Shown here: positions 45,440-54,344 of the stretch, one piece after another | Layout of the letters: each line of letters begins with the position of its first letter | Position numbering within the stretch: the stretch's first letter is position 1 | Position numbers and translations under genes: made by a program | Assembly (NCBI GenBank): GCA_026390595.1 | Contig: JAPLFQ010000012.1 | Location: forward strand, 62,001 to 126,000 | Origin: Ignavibacteriales bacterium | GTDB lineage: Bacteria > Bacteroidota > Ignavibacteria > UBA10030 | Direction of reading: 5' to 3' | Length of the DNA stretch: 64,000 bases | Notes under the pieces: generated by a model | Told to the model about the DNA's origin: nothing | The model's database searches: none | Seen by the model: the letters and a program-made list of their open reading frames with translations, nothing else

Positions 45440-47302
45440 CTATTTTGTTATGATTGGTAATGAGATGTGTGACGGAAACTCGGTCGAACGGAACACGCGT
45501 TGTGTCGCTGATTGAAAATCTGCTTCTTTCGCCAGGAAGATGTTCTCAACGTACTTCTGCGGATTCCGGTCAATAATGGGGAACCAGGTGCTCTGTACCT
45601 GTACCATAATCTTGTGTCCCTTGAGGAACGAATGATCAGTGTGACGCAGGTCTATGACAAACTCGTTCACCTCGTTGGATTTCAGAGGTTCGGGTCTTTC
45701 GAAGCTCTTGCGGAATCTTCCGCGGAACACTTCATTCGCCACCATCAGCTGGTAGCCTCCCATCGAGCGTTGCGGTGGATAGAGCTCGGGATAGACATCA
45801 ATCAGCTTCACAATCCAATCGCTGTCCGTCCCTGACGTTGATGCGAAGAGATGAGCAACGATATTGCCGCTTACGGTGACATCCTCCTGCAGCGTCTCTG
45901 ATTCCCAGCTCAGAACATCTGGTCTGTGGTCGTCGTGAACGTACCGTTGATCCTCCGTCAGCCAGAAGGGCCAGCGTGTGCCTGGACCGAGTGCGTCGAC
46001 GGGCCGCTGACGGTAGGGGACAGGGTGAGCCGGATCGGAGATGTACGAGTCGAAATTTCCATGATCCGAAGCAACCGGTGCATCAAAGGAAAGACGGCTG
46101 CCGGCGCGCAAGTACAGATTCTTCTGCTGTGCTTTCTTCGGGGGCCATTCTGTGTACGTCTGCCATGAATTTGTCCCGGTGCGGAATGTGACTGCTTCAG
46201 GGAAACGCCCATCACCTTTGTCTTTCAGCCAGTAGGCAAACCAGGGCGCCTGAATGCTCTGCCGGTACGTGATGGAGGTGGACGTGTCAAATCCGATCCT
46301 TCCGAGCATGCGTCCATCTCCTCTTCTCCACCCGCCGTGGTTCCACGGGCCGACAACGAGGTAATTCCATTTGAGCGAGTCTTTTTTCTCGAGCACTTCA
46401 TAGGTCTTCAGGGGGCCGTAGAAATCTTCCTGGTCCCACCATCCCGCGACGTGCATGATGGGGACGGTGGGAGCATCGAGGCGATAGGGAAGAGACTGTT
46501 TCTGCCAGAACTCGTCGTAATTCGGATGGTTCACGAAATCATTCCAGGAAGGTATTGTTCCGTGGAAGTATTTCGCGTTCACGTTCGAAAGCGGTCCCAG
46601 CTTGAGGTACCAGTCGTACGTATCATACCTATCGAACGGGAAAAGCGTATCGACCTTTGATGCCTCTTCCATGAATGCATATTCGAAGGCGTAGCCTAAC
46701 CGGAACGCGCCGTTGTGGTGAAAGTCGTCGCCAAGAAACATGTCAGCCGGCGTCGCTTGTTCGGACACTGCCTTGAGGGCCGGGTGCGGCTCGAGTGTAG
46801 CCATGACCGTCAGCCACCCGCCGTACGAAATGCCGAGCACTCCAACTCTCTGATTGTTGAGCGGGATGTTTTTCAGAAGCCACTCGATGGAGTCGTACGT
46901 GTCCGTGCTTTCATCGATCGACTTGGGATCGCGCTTGTCCCGTGAGAAGCGCTGCATCTCGAACTTCCCTTCCGACTTGTACCGACCGCGGATATCCTGA
47001 AACACGAAAATGTAGCGGTCTTTGGCCATGTCCTCGAGGTACGCCGACTTGTCAGGCGGAGCGGTGTTGTCAACGCCGTACGGTGTCCGGAGCATAACGA
47101 AGGGAAGAGGTTCCTGTTGGCCCTTTGGAGTGAAGATGACGGTGTGGAGGTTCACCCCATCGCGGACAGGAATCATCATCTCGCTTCGCATGTAGTTTGA
47201 CGCCTGATTGCCTGCTTGCGCAAACAACTGCAAAGCGGGAAGCAGCCACAAGGCAGTAACAATAAGGGCAAAACGCGCTTTCGGATTCAACTGAGCGAAC
47301 AT
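45440..47302 (-). CDS. CocE/NonD-family hydrolase (X-Pro dipeptidyl-peptidase S15 type)
   Basis: A 620-residue exported serine hydrolase: signal peptide (about 1-30), alpha/beta-hydrolase domain with PFVMLRTPYG, DIRGRYKSEGKFE and nucleophile elbow GISYGGW (Ser159), then an alpha cap with HVAGWWDQEDFYG (Asp) and GPWNHGGWRRGDG (His), and the C-terminal jelly roll (ETLQEDVTVSGNIVAHLFASTSGTDSDWIVKLIDV). Family members cleave ester or peptide bonds, such as cocaine esterase, glutaryl-7-ACA acylase and X-prolyl peptidases. GGAGG lies upstream of ATG 47302. With the prolyl oligopeptidase and M64 peptidase it suggests extracytoplasmic peptide use. Confidence 0.93.
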   Translation of the reverse strand: MFAQLNPKARFALIVTALWLLPALQLFAQAGNQASNYMRSEMMIPVRDGVNLHTVIFTPKGQQEPLPFVMLRTPYGVDNTAPPDKSAYLEDMAKDRYIFVFQDIRGRYKSEGKFEMQRFSRDKRDPKSIDESTDTYDSIEWLLKNIPLNNQRVGVLGISYGGWLTVMATLEPHPALKAVSEQATPADMFLGDDFHHNGAFRLGYAFEYAFMEEASKVDTLFPFDRYDTYDWYLKLGPLSNVNAKYFHGTIPSWNDFVNHPNYDEFWQKQSLPYRLDAPTVPIMHVAGWWDQEDFYGPLKTYEVLEKKDSLKWNYLVVGPWNHGGWRRGDGRMLGRIGFDTSTSITYRQSIQAPWFAYWLKDKGDGRFPEAVTFRTGTNSWQTYTEWPPKKAQQKNLYLRAGSRLSFDAPVASDHGNFDSYISDPAHPVPYRQRPVDALGPGTRWPFWLTEDQRYVHDDHRPDVLSWESETLQEDVTVSGNIVAHLFASTSGTDSDWIVKLIDVYPELYPPQRSMGGYQLMVANEVFRGRFRKSFERPEPLKSNEVNEFVIDLRHTDHSFLKGHKIMVQVQSTWFPIIDRNPQKYVENIFLAKEADFQSATQRVFRSTEFPSHISLPIITK

Positions 47303-47449
47303 GGTGCCTCCATTCGATTGCTGAATATCTTATCCAAATTTTGATTGTTTGTCAAACAGGGGAAATACGAAAGGAAGGATACGTTCGAACCTCGCTGAAT
47401 GGATAGGCGAAATCAGGCCGGGAGGATGACAAGATACAGATCTCTGAGC

Positions 47450-48511
47450 CTACGTGGCCAGCAGCTCTGGTGAACCGAAATACTTCTTCTGGATCCAGAG
47501 CGATACGTTGACGAGGCTGATAAGGACCGGCACCTCTACCAGCGGACCAATGACTGTTGCGAATGCCACGCCGGAGCCTATGCCGAACACCGCGATGGCA
47601 ACGGCGATAGCAAGTTCGAAGTTGTTGCTCGCAGCTGTGAAGGAGAGCGTGGCGGATTTCGCATAGTCTGCGCCGATTTTCCTCGCCAGGTAGAAAGAAA
47701 TAAAGAACATCACAACGAAGTAGATCACCAAGGGCAGTGCGATGCGAAGAACGTCGAGCGGAATCTTCACTATGTACTCGCCTTTCAGAGAGAACATGAC
47801 AAAGATCGTGAAAAGAAGTGCGATGAGGGTGATGGGGGAAATCTTCGGTATGAACTCCTGTTCGTACCACTGCCTGCCTTTGATCCTGAGCATGGTGAAT
47901 CTCGTCACAATCCCCGCGATGAACGGGATCCCGAGATACACAAAGACGCTCTGTGCGATCTGCCCGATGGTGATATCGACGGCGAAGGTTTTGAGTCCAA
48001 GCCAGGAGGGGAAGACCGTCAGGAAGATATAGGCATAGACAGAGAAGAAGAGGACCTGGAAGACCGAGTTGAATGCAACAAGTCCCGCTGCGTATTCTGT
48101 GTCCCCCTTTGCCAGCTCGTTCCAGACAATGACCATGGCGATGCACCGGGCGAGGCCGATGATGATCAATCCCGCCATGTATTCCGGATATCCCTGAAGG
48201 AAGATGATCGCCAGAACAAACATGAAGACGGGACCAATGAGCCAGTTCTGGACAAGCGAGAGAGTCAACACCCGCACATTTGTGAAGACGTCTCCGAGCT
48301 CTTCGTATTTCACTTTCGCGAGCGGCGGGTACATCATCAGGATGAGGCCGATCGCGATCGGGACGTTTGTCGTGCCGCTCTGGAAAGAGTTCCAGAAATT
48401 CACAACGCCCGGAAATGAATACCCGGTCAGGACGCCGATCGCCATTGCAAGAAAAATCCACAACGTAAGATATCGATCGAGAAACGAGAGGCGCTTTCCG
48501 ATGGCTTCCAT
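47450..48511 (-). CDS. acr3: ACR3-family arsenite efflux permease
   Basis: Exports arsenite through the inner membrane. The 353-residue protein has ten hydrophobic segments and the ACR3 signature [22 protein letters not shown] with the essential cysteine, and the conserved late [30 protein letters not shown]. It starts 4 nt after arsC ends and is the last gene of arsR-arsM-arsC-acr3. Confidence 0.96.
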   Translation of the reverse strand: MEAIGKRLSFLDRYLTLWIFLAMAIGVLTGYSFPGVVNFWNSFQSGTTNVPIAIGLILMMYPPLAKVKYEELGDVFTNVRVLTLSLVQNWLIGPVFMFVLAIIFLQGYPEYMAGLIIIGLARCIAMVIVWNELAKGDTEYAAGLVAFNSVFQVLFFSVYAYIFLTVFPSWLGLKTFAVDITIGQIAQSVFVYLGIPFIAGIVTRFTMLRIKGRQWYEQEFIPKISPITLIALLFTIFVMFSLKGEYIVKIPLDVLRIALPLVIYFVVMFFISFYLARKIGADYAKSATLSFTAASNNFELAIAVAIAVFGIGSGVAFATVIGPLVEVPVLISLVNVSLWIQKKYFGSPELLAT

Positions 48512-48515
48512 TGGG

Positions 48516-48950
48516 CTATTCCTGTTTGATTACTTCTGTGTAGAATTTCTTGAACCCATCCCTGATCTCGTCGCGTATGCGCCTGAATTCCGCCATGACT
48601 TCCTCGTCAGCGCCGGTCGCATCCGCCGGATCGTCAAATCCAATGTGCAGACGGTGCCTCACGATTCCGGAGAATATCGGGCAAGTCTCTTTCGCGTTAT
48701 CGCAGACGGTCACAACATAGTCGAAGGGGAGAGAGAGGAATTGATCCACGGACTTGGGGGAATGAGAGCTGATCTCTATCCCCGCTTCCTTCATCGCAGC
48801 AACGGCGCGGGGATGGACGCGGGTTGCGGGAGAGGTGCCGGCTGAGAATACTTCCAGCGCGGCATCGAAGGACTTGAGAAATCCTTCTGCCATCTGACTG
48901 CGGCAGGAGTTGCCTGTGCAAAGTATGAGTATTCGGTTTGATGGAGTCAT
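48516..48950 (-). CDS. arsC: Arsenate reductase, low-molecular-weight phosphatase type
   Basis: Reduces arsenate to arsenite with thioredoxin. The 144-residue protein starts with the phosphatase-like loop [14 protein letters not shown] (Cys11) and has the redox pair region [17 protein letters not shown], giving the three cysteines of the Staphylococcus/Bacillus type. Start at 48950 is preferred because the frame upstream runs into the ccacggat repeat. Third gene of the ars operon. Confidence 0.94.
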   Translation of the reverse strand: MTPSNRILILCTGNSCRSQMAEGFLKSFDAALEVFSAGTSPATRVHPRAVAAMKEAGIEISSHSPKSVDQFLSLPFDYVVTVCDNAKETCPIFSGIVRHRLHIGFDDPADATGADEEVMAEFRRIRDEIRDGFKKFYTEVIKQE

Positions 48951-48969
48951 CGGGGGTTCCTTAGGAATG

Positions 48970-49053
48970 AACCACGGATCACGCGGAAATGACACGGATT
49001 TCCACGGATTGGTCAATCCGTGTGTATCCGTACGATCCGTGTCATCCGTGGTT
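48970..49053. repeat. ccacggat hairpin repeat, copy 2
   Basis: Arms AACCACGGAT (48970-48979) and ATCCGTGGTT (49044-49053) enclose further cacggat/atccgtg words. Fills the gap between arsM and arsC; related copy at 43134-43218. Confidence 0.7.
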
Positions 49054-49059
49054 AATTTT

Positions 49060-49872
49060 CTACGAGGGACGCTCAGCGTAAACGGTCACGCTGAATATCC
49101 CGACGTGATTCTGCTTGAATTCCCTCAGTTGTTCTAGTGTCATATAGTGTATGAGAATCTCGTTCGGGATTTCGACCTTGCGATCCTTCTGAACCGAGAT
49201 GTTCACAAACCCGGCTTCCTTGATAACGCTGAGATACTCTTCTTTCTGAACAGCCCCGGAAATGCAACCGGCGTAGAGTGCCGCTTCCTTCTTCAGTTCA
49301 TCCGAGAGTTCTCCTTGGAGCACGATGTCCGAGATGCTGAAGTGTCCTCCCGGCTTGAGTATGCGGAAAGTTTCGGCGAACGCCTTCTTCTTGTCGGGTA
49401 CCAGATTCATGACGCAGTTGCTGACGACAACATCCGCAGTGTGGTCCTCGATTGGCATGTGGTCAATGTCGCCGAGCCGGAACTCCACGTTCGTGAATCG
49501 AAGCTTCGAGGCGTTTGCGCGGGCCTTCTCGATCATCGCTTCGGTCATGTCGAGGCCGATGACGCGCCCGTTGTCGCCGACAATAGAGCGGGCCACAAAG
49601 CAATCGTTGCCTGCGCCGGCGCCAAGGTCCACAACTGTGTCACCCGGTTTGATTTGAGCGAATTCGGTCGGTAACCCGCAGCCCAATGCAAGATCGGCGT
49701 CCGGGACATAGCCGGGAAGTGTCTTGTAGTCCTCAGCCATGACTGAAAAATCGACATCCGAACATCCACAGGTGCTTCCGCAGCACGACGATTGGTTTTG
49801 TTCCTTTGACTGCCTGGCGATGGCGCCGTACTTCTCCTTTACCATCTCTTTGATTTCTTGTTCGTTGTTCAT
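49060..49872 (-). CDS. arsM: Arsenite S-adenosylmethionine methyltransferase
   Basis: Methylates arsenite using SAM. The 270-residue protein has the motif-I sequence VVDLGAGAGNDCFVA, a cysteine-rich N-terminus (SSCCGSTCGCSD) and the conserved cysteines LGCGLP, SNCVMNLV and AGCISGA that bind As(III). Start ATG 49872 has GGAGG 6 nt upstream; the longer frame overlaps arsR. Methylated products are more volatile. The enzyme's SAH product is recycled by ahcY, two genes beyond arsR on the same strand. Confidence 0.95.
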   Translation of the reverse strand: MNNEQEIKEMVKEKYGAIARQSKEQNQSSCCGSTCGCSDVDFSVMAEDYKTLPGYVPDADLALGCGLPTEFAQIKPGDTVVDLGAGAGNDCFVARSIVGDNGRVIGLDMTEAMIEKARANASKLRFTNVEFRLGDIDHMPIEDHTADVVVSNCVMNLVPDKKKAFAETFRILKPGGHFSISDIVLQGELSDELKKEAALYAGCISGAVQKEEYLSVIKEAGFVNISVQKDRKVEIPNEILIHYMTLEQLREFKQNHVGIFSVTVYAERPS

Positions 49873-49889
49873 TGTGTCCTCCGTTTGCT

Positions 49890-49915
49890 CAACGTCTTTG
49901 CGCCTTTGCGTGACG
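49890..49915. repeat. cgcaaag word between arsR and arsM
   Basis: The word gtctttgcgcctttgcgtgacg lies in the arsM leader, one of several related copies. Confidence 0.45.
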
Positions 49916-49931
49916 ATCTTTCCAATGTTCA

Positions 49932-50252
49932 TCAACAGCACTTCTTCACATCGATAAGGAATTGCGAAAGCAACTGTTTCGCTTCCTCCCACGCCTTTTT
50001 GTCGATGCAGTAGCAGACCCGCGGTCCTTCAAATTCCCCCTTGATGAGTCCTACTCGTTTCAGTTCGGCCAGGTGTTGTGAAACCGTTGCCTGGGAAAGG
50101 GGGAGCTCCTCGACGATGTCGCCGCAGATGCAGGCATCCTTGCTGGCGAGAAATTCCAGAATGGCCACGCGTGCGGGGTGGGCCAGCGCCTTTGCCAGGT
50201 CCGCGATCCGGTTTTGCTTCGCGGTATACGATTCTGTCTTTGAGAGTCCCAT
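49932..50252 (-). CDS. arsR: ArsR-family metalloid-sensing repressor
   Basis: A 106-residue winged-helix repressor: [54 protein letters not shown]. The Cys-x-Cys pair (DACICGD) at the start of the recognition helix, further cysteines in VCYC and the terminal KKCC can bind As(III). Start at 50252. Its promoter (50410-50438) overlaps a perfect palindrome (50403-50420) expected to be its operator, so it should repress its own operon until arsenite binds. Confidence 0.94.
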   Translation of the reverse strand: MGLSKTESYTAKQNRIADLAKALAHPARVAILEFLASKDACICGDIVEELPLSQATVSQHLAELKRVGLIKGEFEGPRVCYCIDKKAWEEAKQLLSQFLIDVKKCC

Positions 50253-50289
50253 AACAGATTGGTAACGTTCTTGTACAAAGAGAAAGATG

Positions 50290-50375
50290 AACCGCAAAGG
50301 GCGCCAAGAGCAATGAGCGATTTGTCCCGATAGGAAAACAGAAGCTAGAGATCTTCTTGGCGGTTCTTTGCGGCT
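50290..50375. repeat. cgcaaag-type inverted repeat in ars leader
   Basis: Arms aaccgcaaagggcgccaagag (50290-50310) and cttcttggcggttctttgcggct (50353-50375). It sits in the leader between the ars promoter and arsR start, so would be transcribed as a hairpin. Confidence 0.6.
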
Positions 50376-50402
50376 AGTTCTTCAACTTGCGCACACATAT
50401 TC

Positions 50403-50438
50403 TATCGTAATATTACGATAAATGTTTCAGCGTGTCAA
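50403..50438 (-). promoter_or_regulatory. ars operon promoter with overlapping ArsR operator
   Basis: On the minus strand TTGACA (50433-50438) and TAATAT (50410-50415) are separated by exactly 17 nt, an ideal sigma-70 promoter. The -10 box lies within a perfect 18-bp palindrome TATCGTAATATTACGATA (50403-50420), the expected ArsR-binding site. Confidence 0.88.
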
Positions 50439-50467
50439 GGGAAATTTCACGCAAAGACAGCAAAGCA

Positions 50468-50507
50468 AAGAAAAAGGGCTGTCCCAAATGTACGTTGGGA
50501 CAGCCCT
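50468..50507 (-). terminator. Intrinsic terminator of ahcY
   Basis: A 13-bp arm pair (AGGGCTGTCCCAA / TTGGGACAGCCCT, 50475-50507) followed on the minus strand by ctttttcttt, 28 nt after the ahcY stop. Confidence 0.9.
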
Positions 50508-50534
50508 AACAAAACACGTGCAACAACGAATCTA

Positions 50535-51812
50535 CTACGTGCCCGATGAGTAATCGTTCATGTATTTTTCCTGTTCGGGGGTCAGCTTGTCGATCTTGAG
50601 GCCCATGGTCAGGAGCTTCACGGTTGCAATTTCCTGGTCCTGCGACTTCGGGATGTCATAGACCTTGTTCTCGAGGCGCTTTCCTTTCTTGTGCAATTCC
50701 GCCAGGCGGAGCTGCGACATGAACTGGTTGGCGAACGACATATCCATCACCTCCGACGGATGTCCCTCCGCTGCCGCGAGGTTGACAAGGCGTCCCTGCG
50801 CAAGCAGATAGATCCGTCGTCCGTCTTTCATCAGGTATTCTTCATTGTCTGAACGAACTTCGCGCACGCTCTTCTTCAGCTTGTTCAGATCGACGATGTT
50901 CACTTCGCAGTCGTAGTGACCTGTGTTGCAGACGATCGCTCCATCCTTCATGGATTTGAAATGGCGTTCGACGATGACGTCTTTGACGCCTGTCGCCGTG
51001 ACGAAGATGTCTCCGACTTTCGCCGCCTCGTCCATTTTCATCACACGGAATCCCTCAAGCGTCGCTTTCAGTGCGGTTGTAGGGCTTACTTCGGTGATGA
51101 TGACGTTCGCGCCGAGGCCCTTGGCCCGCGTCGCAACGCCCCGTCCGCAGTGTCCGAATCCTGCGACCACGAAGTTCTTGCCGGCGATCAGGACGCTCGT
51201 CGCCCGCAGGATACCATCGAGTGTCGATTGACCGGTTCCGTAGACGTTGTCGAAATCCCACTTCGTCTCAGCATCGTTCACCGCGATGACAGGATACTTC
51301 AGCGCCCCGTCATCCGCCATCGCCCGGAGGCGATGCACGCCCGTTGTCGTTTCCTCAGTTCCGCCGATGACGGTCGGAATGAGCTCGGTGTGCTTGTTGT
51401 GGACGGTGAAGATCAGGTCCGCGCCGTCGTCCAGCGTCAGGTTCGGCTTGAAGCGGAGAGACTCCTCGATGCACCAGTAGAACTCTTCGACGTTCATTCC
51501 GTGCCAGGCATAGATCGAGACTCCGTCAGCGGCGAGAGCCGCGGCGACATCATCCTGCGTCGAAAGGGGATTGCACCCGCTCCAGCTCACCTGAGCGCCG
51601 GCTGCGATGAATGTTTTCACCAGCACGGCTGTCTCCTTTGTCACGTGCAAACAGCCCGCGATACGGTATCCCTTCAGCGGTTTGATTTTCCGGTATTTCT
51701 CCTGAAGCGCCATGAGAACGGGCATACGTGATTCTGCCCATTCAATGCGGAGTTTTCCTGCCTTTGCCAGCGACAGGTCTTTTACTTTGTAGTGTCCTTT
51801 TTTCTCGTCCAT
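50535..51812 (-). CDS. ahcY: Adenosylhomocysteinase (SAH hydrolase)
   Basis: Splits S-adenosylhomocysteine to homocysteine and adenosine, removing product inhibition on methyltransferases. The 425-residue protein is the shorter form. Motifs: GCNPLSTQDDVAAAL, DDGADLIFTVH, NDAETKWDFDNVYGTGQS and the NAD-binding AGFGHCGRGVATRAKGLGANV. It lies 87 nt after metK on the same strand and ends with a strong terminator. Its pairing with metK and nearby arsM forms a methyl-cycle neighbourhood. Confidence 0.96.
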   Translation of the reverse strand: MDEKKGHYKVKDLSLAKAGKLRIEWAESRMPVLMALQEKYRKIKPLKGYRIAGCLHVTKETAVLVKTFIAAGAQVSWSGCNPLSTQDDVAAALAADGVSIYAWHGMNVEEFYWCIEESLRFKPNLTLDDGADLIFTVHNKHTELIPTVIGGTEETTTGVHRLRAMADDGALKYPVIAVNDAETKWDFDNVYGTGQSTLDGILRATSVLIAGKNFVVAGFGHCGRGVATRAKGLGANVIITEVSPTTALKATLEGFRVMKMDEAAKVGDIFVTATGVKDVIVERHFKSMKDGAIVCNTGHYDCEVNIVDLNKLKKSVREVRSDNEEYLMKDGRRIYLLAQGRLVNLAAAEGHPSEVMDMSFANQFMSQLRLAELHKKGKRLENKVYDIPKSQDQEIATVKLLTMGLKIDKLTPEQEKYMNDYSSGT

Positions 51813-51827
51813 GCTTCTTCCAGTCTC

Positions 51828-51887
51828 GAGTTTAGTGTTTTGAGTTTATAGTCGTGTCTGTTCACGGTTCGCTGTTTACTGTTCACT
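51828..51887. repeat. gagtttcgag/tttactg word repeat, copy 3
   Basis: Words cgagtttagtgttttgagtttata and tgttcacggttcgctgtttactgttcac in the gap between metK and ahcY. Same two-block form as 29800-29872. Confidence 0.55.
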
Positions 51888-51899
51888 CCACCGGCTGTT

Positions 51900-53042
51900 C
51901 TACTTGACGGCGCTCAGAAGAGTCTTGACCAGGTCGAGTTTCTCCCACGTGAATTCCTTCTCGGTCCTTCCGAAGTGTCCATACGCCGCTGTCTTCTGAT
52001 AGATGGGACGAAGAAGGTTGAGGCGCTTGATGATTCCCCGGGGGGTCATGTCGACTTCCTTGCCGATGATCCTCGCAATCTCGTGATCCGCGATGATTCC
52101 GGTTCCGAACGTCTGCACGTTGATCGATATCGGTTCCCGCACCCCGATGGCGTACGCGACCTGGATCTGGCATTCGCTCGCGAATCCTGCAGCGACGATG
52201 TTCTTCGCCAGATGGCGGGCAGCGTATGCGCCGCTCCGGTCGACTTTTGTGGGATCCTTGCCGGAGAACGCGCCGCCGCCATGCGGAGCGCGTCCGCCGT
52301 AGGTATCGACGATAATCTTCCTTCCCGTGAGACCTGTGTCGCCATGAGGTCCGCCAACTTCGAACCGGCCGGTCGGATTGACGAAGTATCGCGTCTTGTT
52401 GTCAAGCAGGCGTTCGGGGATAATGTGCTTCACCACGTGTTCGATCACGTCTTCCCGGATTCGTTTCTGACTTACGCCGGGATCGTGCTGTGTCGAGACC
52501 ACGACGGTGTCGATGCGCTTCACGCGGCGTCCATCGTATTCAACCGTCACCTGAGTCTTGCCATCAGGCCGGAGGTACGGCATAAGCTTGTTCTGTTTTT
52601 TGCGGATATCTGCGAGGCGGCGGGCGAGCTTCTGAGCGTACATGATCGGCATGGGCATGAGCTCGGGAGTCTCGCTGCAGGCGTATCCGAACATCATTCC
52701 CTGATCACCTGCTCCCCCCGTGTCGACGCCCATCGCGATATCGGGTGACTGCGAGTGAATGGCAGAGAGTACGGAGCAAGATTCCGCGTCGAACCGATAC
52801 TCGGCTTTCGTGTAGCCGATGTCACGGATCACTCCCCGGACAATTTCCTGCACATCGATGTAACCGTGCGTTGTGATTTCCCCGCCGACGAGGGCGAGGC
52901 CCGTTGTGACGAACGATTCGCAGGCTACGCGGGAGAACTTGTCCTGGGCGAGAAGGGCATCGAGTACAGCGTCGGAAATCTGATCGCACACCTTATCCGG
53001 GTGCCCCTCGGATACAGACTCCGATGTAAACAGATAGTTCAT
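51900..53042 (-). CDS. metK: S-adenosylmethionine synthetase
   Basis: Makes SAM from methionine and ATP. The 380-residue protein has [20 protein letters not shown] at the N-terminus, [34 protein letters not shown] and [19 protein letters not shown], all standard. AAGGATG lies 7 nt before the ATG. No SAM riboswitch is recognisable in the 150-nt gap upstream. Followed by ahcY. Confidence 0.97.
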   Translation of the reverse strand: MNYLFTSESVSEGHPDKVCDQISDAVLDALLAQDKFSRVACESFVTTGLALVGGEITTHGYIDVQEIVRGVIRDIGYTKAEYRFDAESCSVLSAIHSQSPDIAMGVDTGGAGDQGMMFGYACSETPELMPMPIMYAQKLARRLADIRKKQNKLMPYLRPDGKTQVTVEYDGRRVKRIDTVVVSTQHDPGVSQKRIREDVIEHVVKHIIPERLLDNKTRYFVNPTGRFEVGGPHGDTGLTGRKIIVDTYGGRAPHGGGAFSGKDPTKVDRSGAYAARHLAKNIVAAGFASECQIQVAYAIGVREPISINVQTFGTGIIADHEIARIIGKEVDMTPRGIIKRLNLLRPIYQKTAAYGHFGRTEKEFTWEKLDLVKTLLSAVK

Positions 53043-53193
53043 GAATTCATCCTTCGTAAATGATTATTGGCAGATCTATTCTCAACAAAGCCGGTTGAAA
53101 GCGTACGGATATCTCGCAAAGTCGAAAAGGAGAGAGTTTTCGACTCAAGATCTTGCCGTTGCTGTCTTAGCGTGAGACTTCTTTCGAAGGCCT

Positions 53194-54168
53194 CTAGTCA
53201 AATTCAAGTTCAGAGGAATCCCCGATGTTGACCCGTTTGTACGTGCCTCGCACGATGGAGTTGTTCCCGACGATCGAATCTTCCAGGAGCGTGTTCGTGA
53301 CGCTGGCTCCTTCGCTCACGATCGAGTTCCGGATGATCGCATTCTCGACGACGGCGTCGTCTGCGATCGTGGCATACGGGCCAAGCACCGAATTTCTAAT
53401 CGTCGCTTTGCCCGAGATGAATACCGGCGGCTGAATAACCACGTCCGGTCTGCCGGTTGCCGTGGGCTGTGTGTCCAGCAGGTGCCGGTTCGTTTCAAGC
53501 AGCGTCTCGGGTTTCCCGCAATCGTACCATCCTTCGATGCCGAAGGTTTTCATGCGCTCGCCGCGCTCGATCATCATCTGCAGAGCATCCGTCAGCTGGA
53601 ACTCACCCCGCGTTCTGATGTTCCCTTTGATCTCATCACGCAGGCAGTCCACCAGGATGTGCGGTTGCCGGATGAAATATATCCCAACAAGTGCGAGTCG
53701 GCTTTTCGGCTGGTCGGGTTTTTCCACCAGCTTTGTGATGAAACCCCCTTCGGTTTCCGCAACGCCGAATCGCCTCGGATCGTCGACTTCTTTTACTCCA
53801 AGGACGGAAGAATCGCCTTGCATCAACGCCTTCAGATCGACGTCGAAAATCGTATCTCCCAGGATAATCAAGATCGGATCTCTGGAAATTGTATGCCGGG
53901 CGAGGTAGATCGCATGGCCCAGTCCCAACCGTTCTTCCTGCTCGACAAAATCGACCCTGATCGGATAGTTTTTCACCACATACTCTTTGATCTTCTCGCC
54001 GAGGTATCCCACAATAATTGTTGCCTCATCAAACCCATTTTCGATCAATCGGTCGAGAATGTGGCCAACGATGGGTTTGCCCCCGACGTTCAGAAGTACT
54101 TTGGGAACAGTGTATGTGTGGGGTCGTAATCGGCTGCCAACGCCCGCTACGGGGATGATCGCTCGCAT
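53194..54168 (-). CDS. Sugar-1-phosphate nucleotidyltransferase with left-handed beta-helix tail
   Basis: A 324-residue enzyme that activates a sugar phosphate as NDP-sugar. The nucleotidyltransferase domain begins AIIPVAGVGSRLRPHTYTVPK (3-23), with LGLGHAIYLA and LGDTIFDVDL (metal-binding Asp), LVEKPDQPKS and GWYDCGKPE. The last 75 residues are hexapeptide repeats (ISGKATIRNSVLGPYATIADDAVVENAIIRNSIV). This architecture is typical of glucose-1-phosphate thymidylyl/uridylyltransferase-like proteins; the exact sugar cannot be fixed. Transcribed away from fni from a Bacteroidetes-type promoter. Confidence 0.88.
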   Translation of the reverse strand: MRAIIPVAGVGSRLRPHTYTVPKVLLNVGGKPIVGHILDRLIENGFDEATIIVGYLGEKIKEYVVKNYPIRVDFVEQEERLGLGHAIYLARHTISRDPILIILGDTIFDVDLKALMQGDSSVLGVKEVDDPRRFGVAETEGGFITKLVEKPDQPKSRLALVGIYFIRQPHILVDCLRDEIKGNIRTRGEFQLTDALQMMIERGERMKTFGIEGWYDCGKPETLLETNRHLLDTQPTATGRPDVVIQPPVFISGKATIRNSVLGPYATIADDAVVENAIIRNSIVSEGASVTNTLLEDSIVGNNSIVRGTYKRVNIGDSSELEFD

Positions 54169-54201
54169 AGAAGTTAATCAATACAACAAGTACGTGTACC
54201 A

Positions 54202-54231
54202 CAAAGATAGCAAAGTATCGGGTGAAACAAA
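54202..54231 (-). promoter_or_regulatory. Bacteroidetes-type promoter of the nucleotidyltransferase gene
   Basis: On the minus strand TTTG (54228-54231) and TATCTTTG (54202-54209) are 18 nt apart, matching the TTTG / TAnnTTTG consensus of Bacteroidetes primary-sigma promoters. The gene starts 34 nt downstream at 54168. Confidence 0.7.
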
Positions 54232-54295
54232 AGAGCTATGTTCCCTACCGGGCCGCTGCGACCGTGGATGGACGCGCTGCCGGTTGGCCCTTTCC

Positions 54296-54324
54296 TTGAT
54301 TCTCGCAGCGCATTTCAGTATTAT
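54296..54324 (+). promoter_or_regulatory. Sigma-70-like promoter of the fni gene series
   Basis: TTGATT (54296-54301) and TATTAT (54319-54324) separated by exactly 17 nt; the fni ATG is 20 nt beyond the -10 box, implying a very short leader. Confidence 0.65.
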
Positions 54325-54344
54325 GCCTGCAAATTCAGTGTGTC

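Noticed and set aside
53043-53193. Possible SAM or SAH riboswitch before metK
   Set aside because: No SAM-I, SAM-II or SAH aptamer core is visible; only a weak 8-bp hairpin (gtcgaaaa/ttttcgac).
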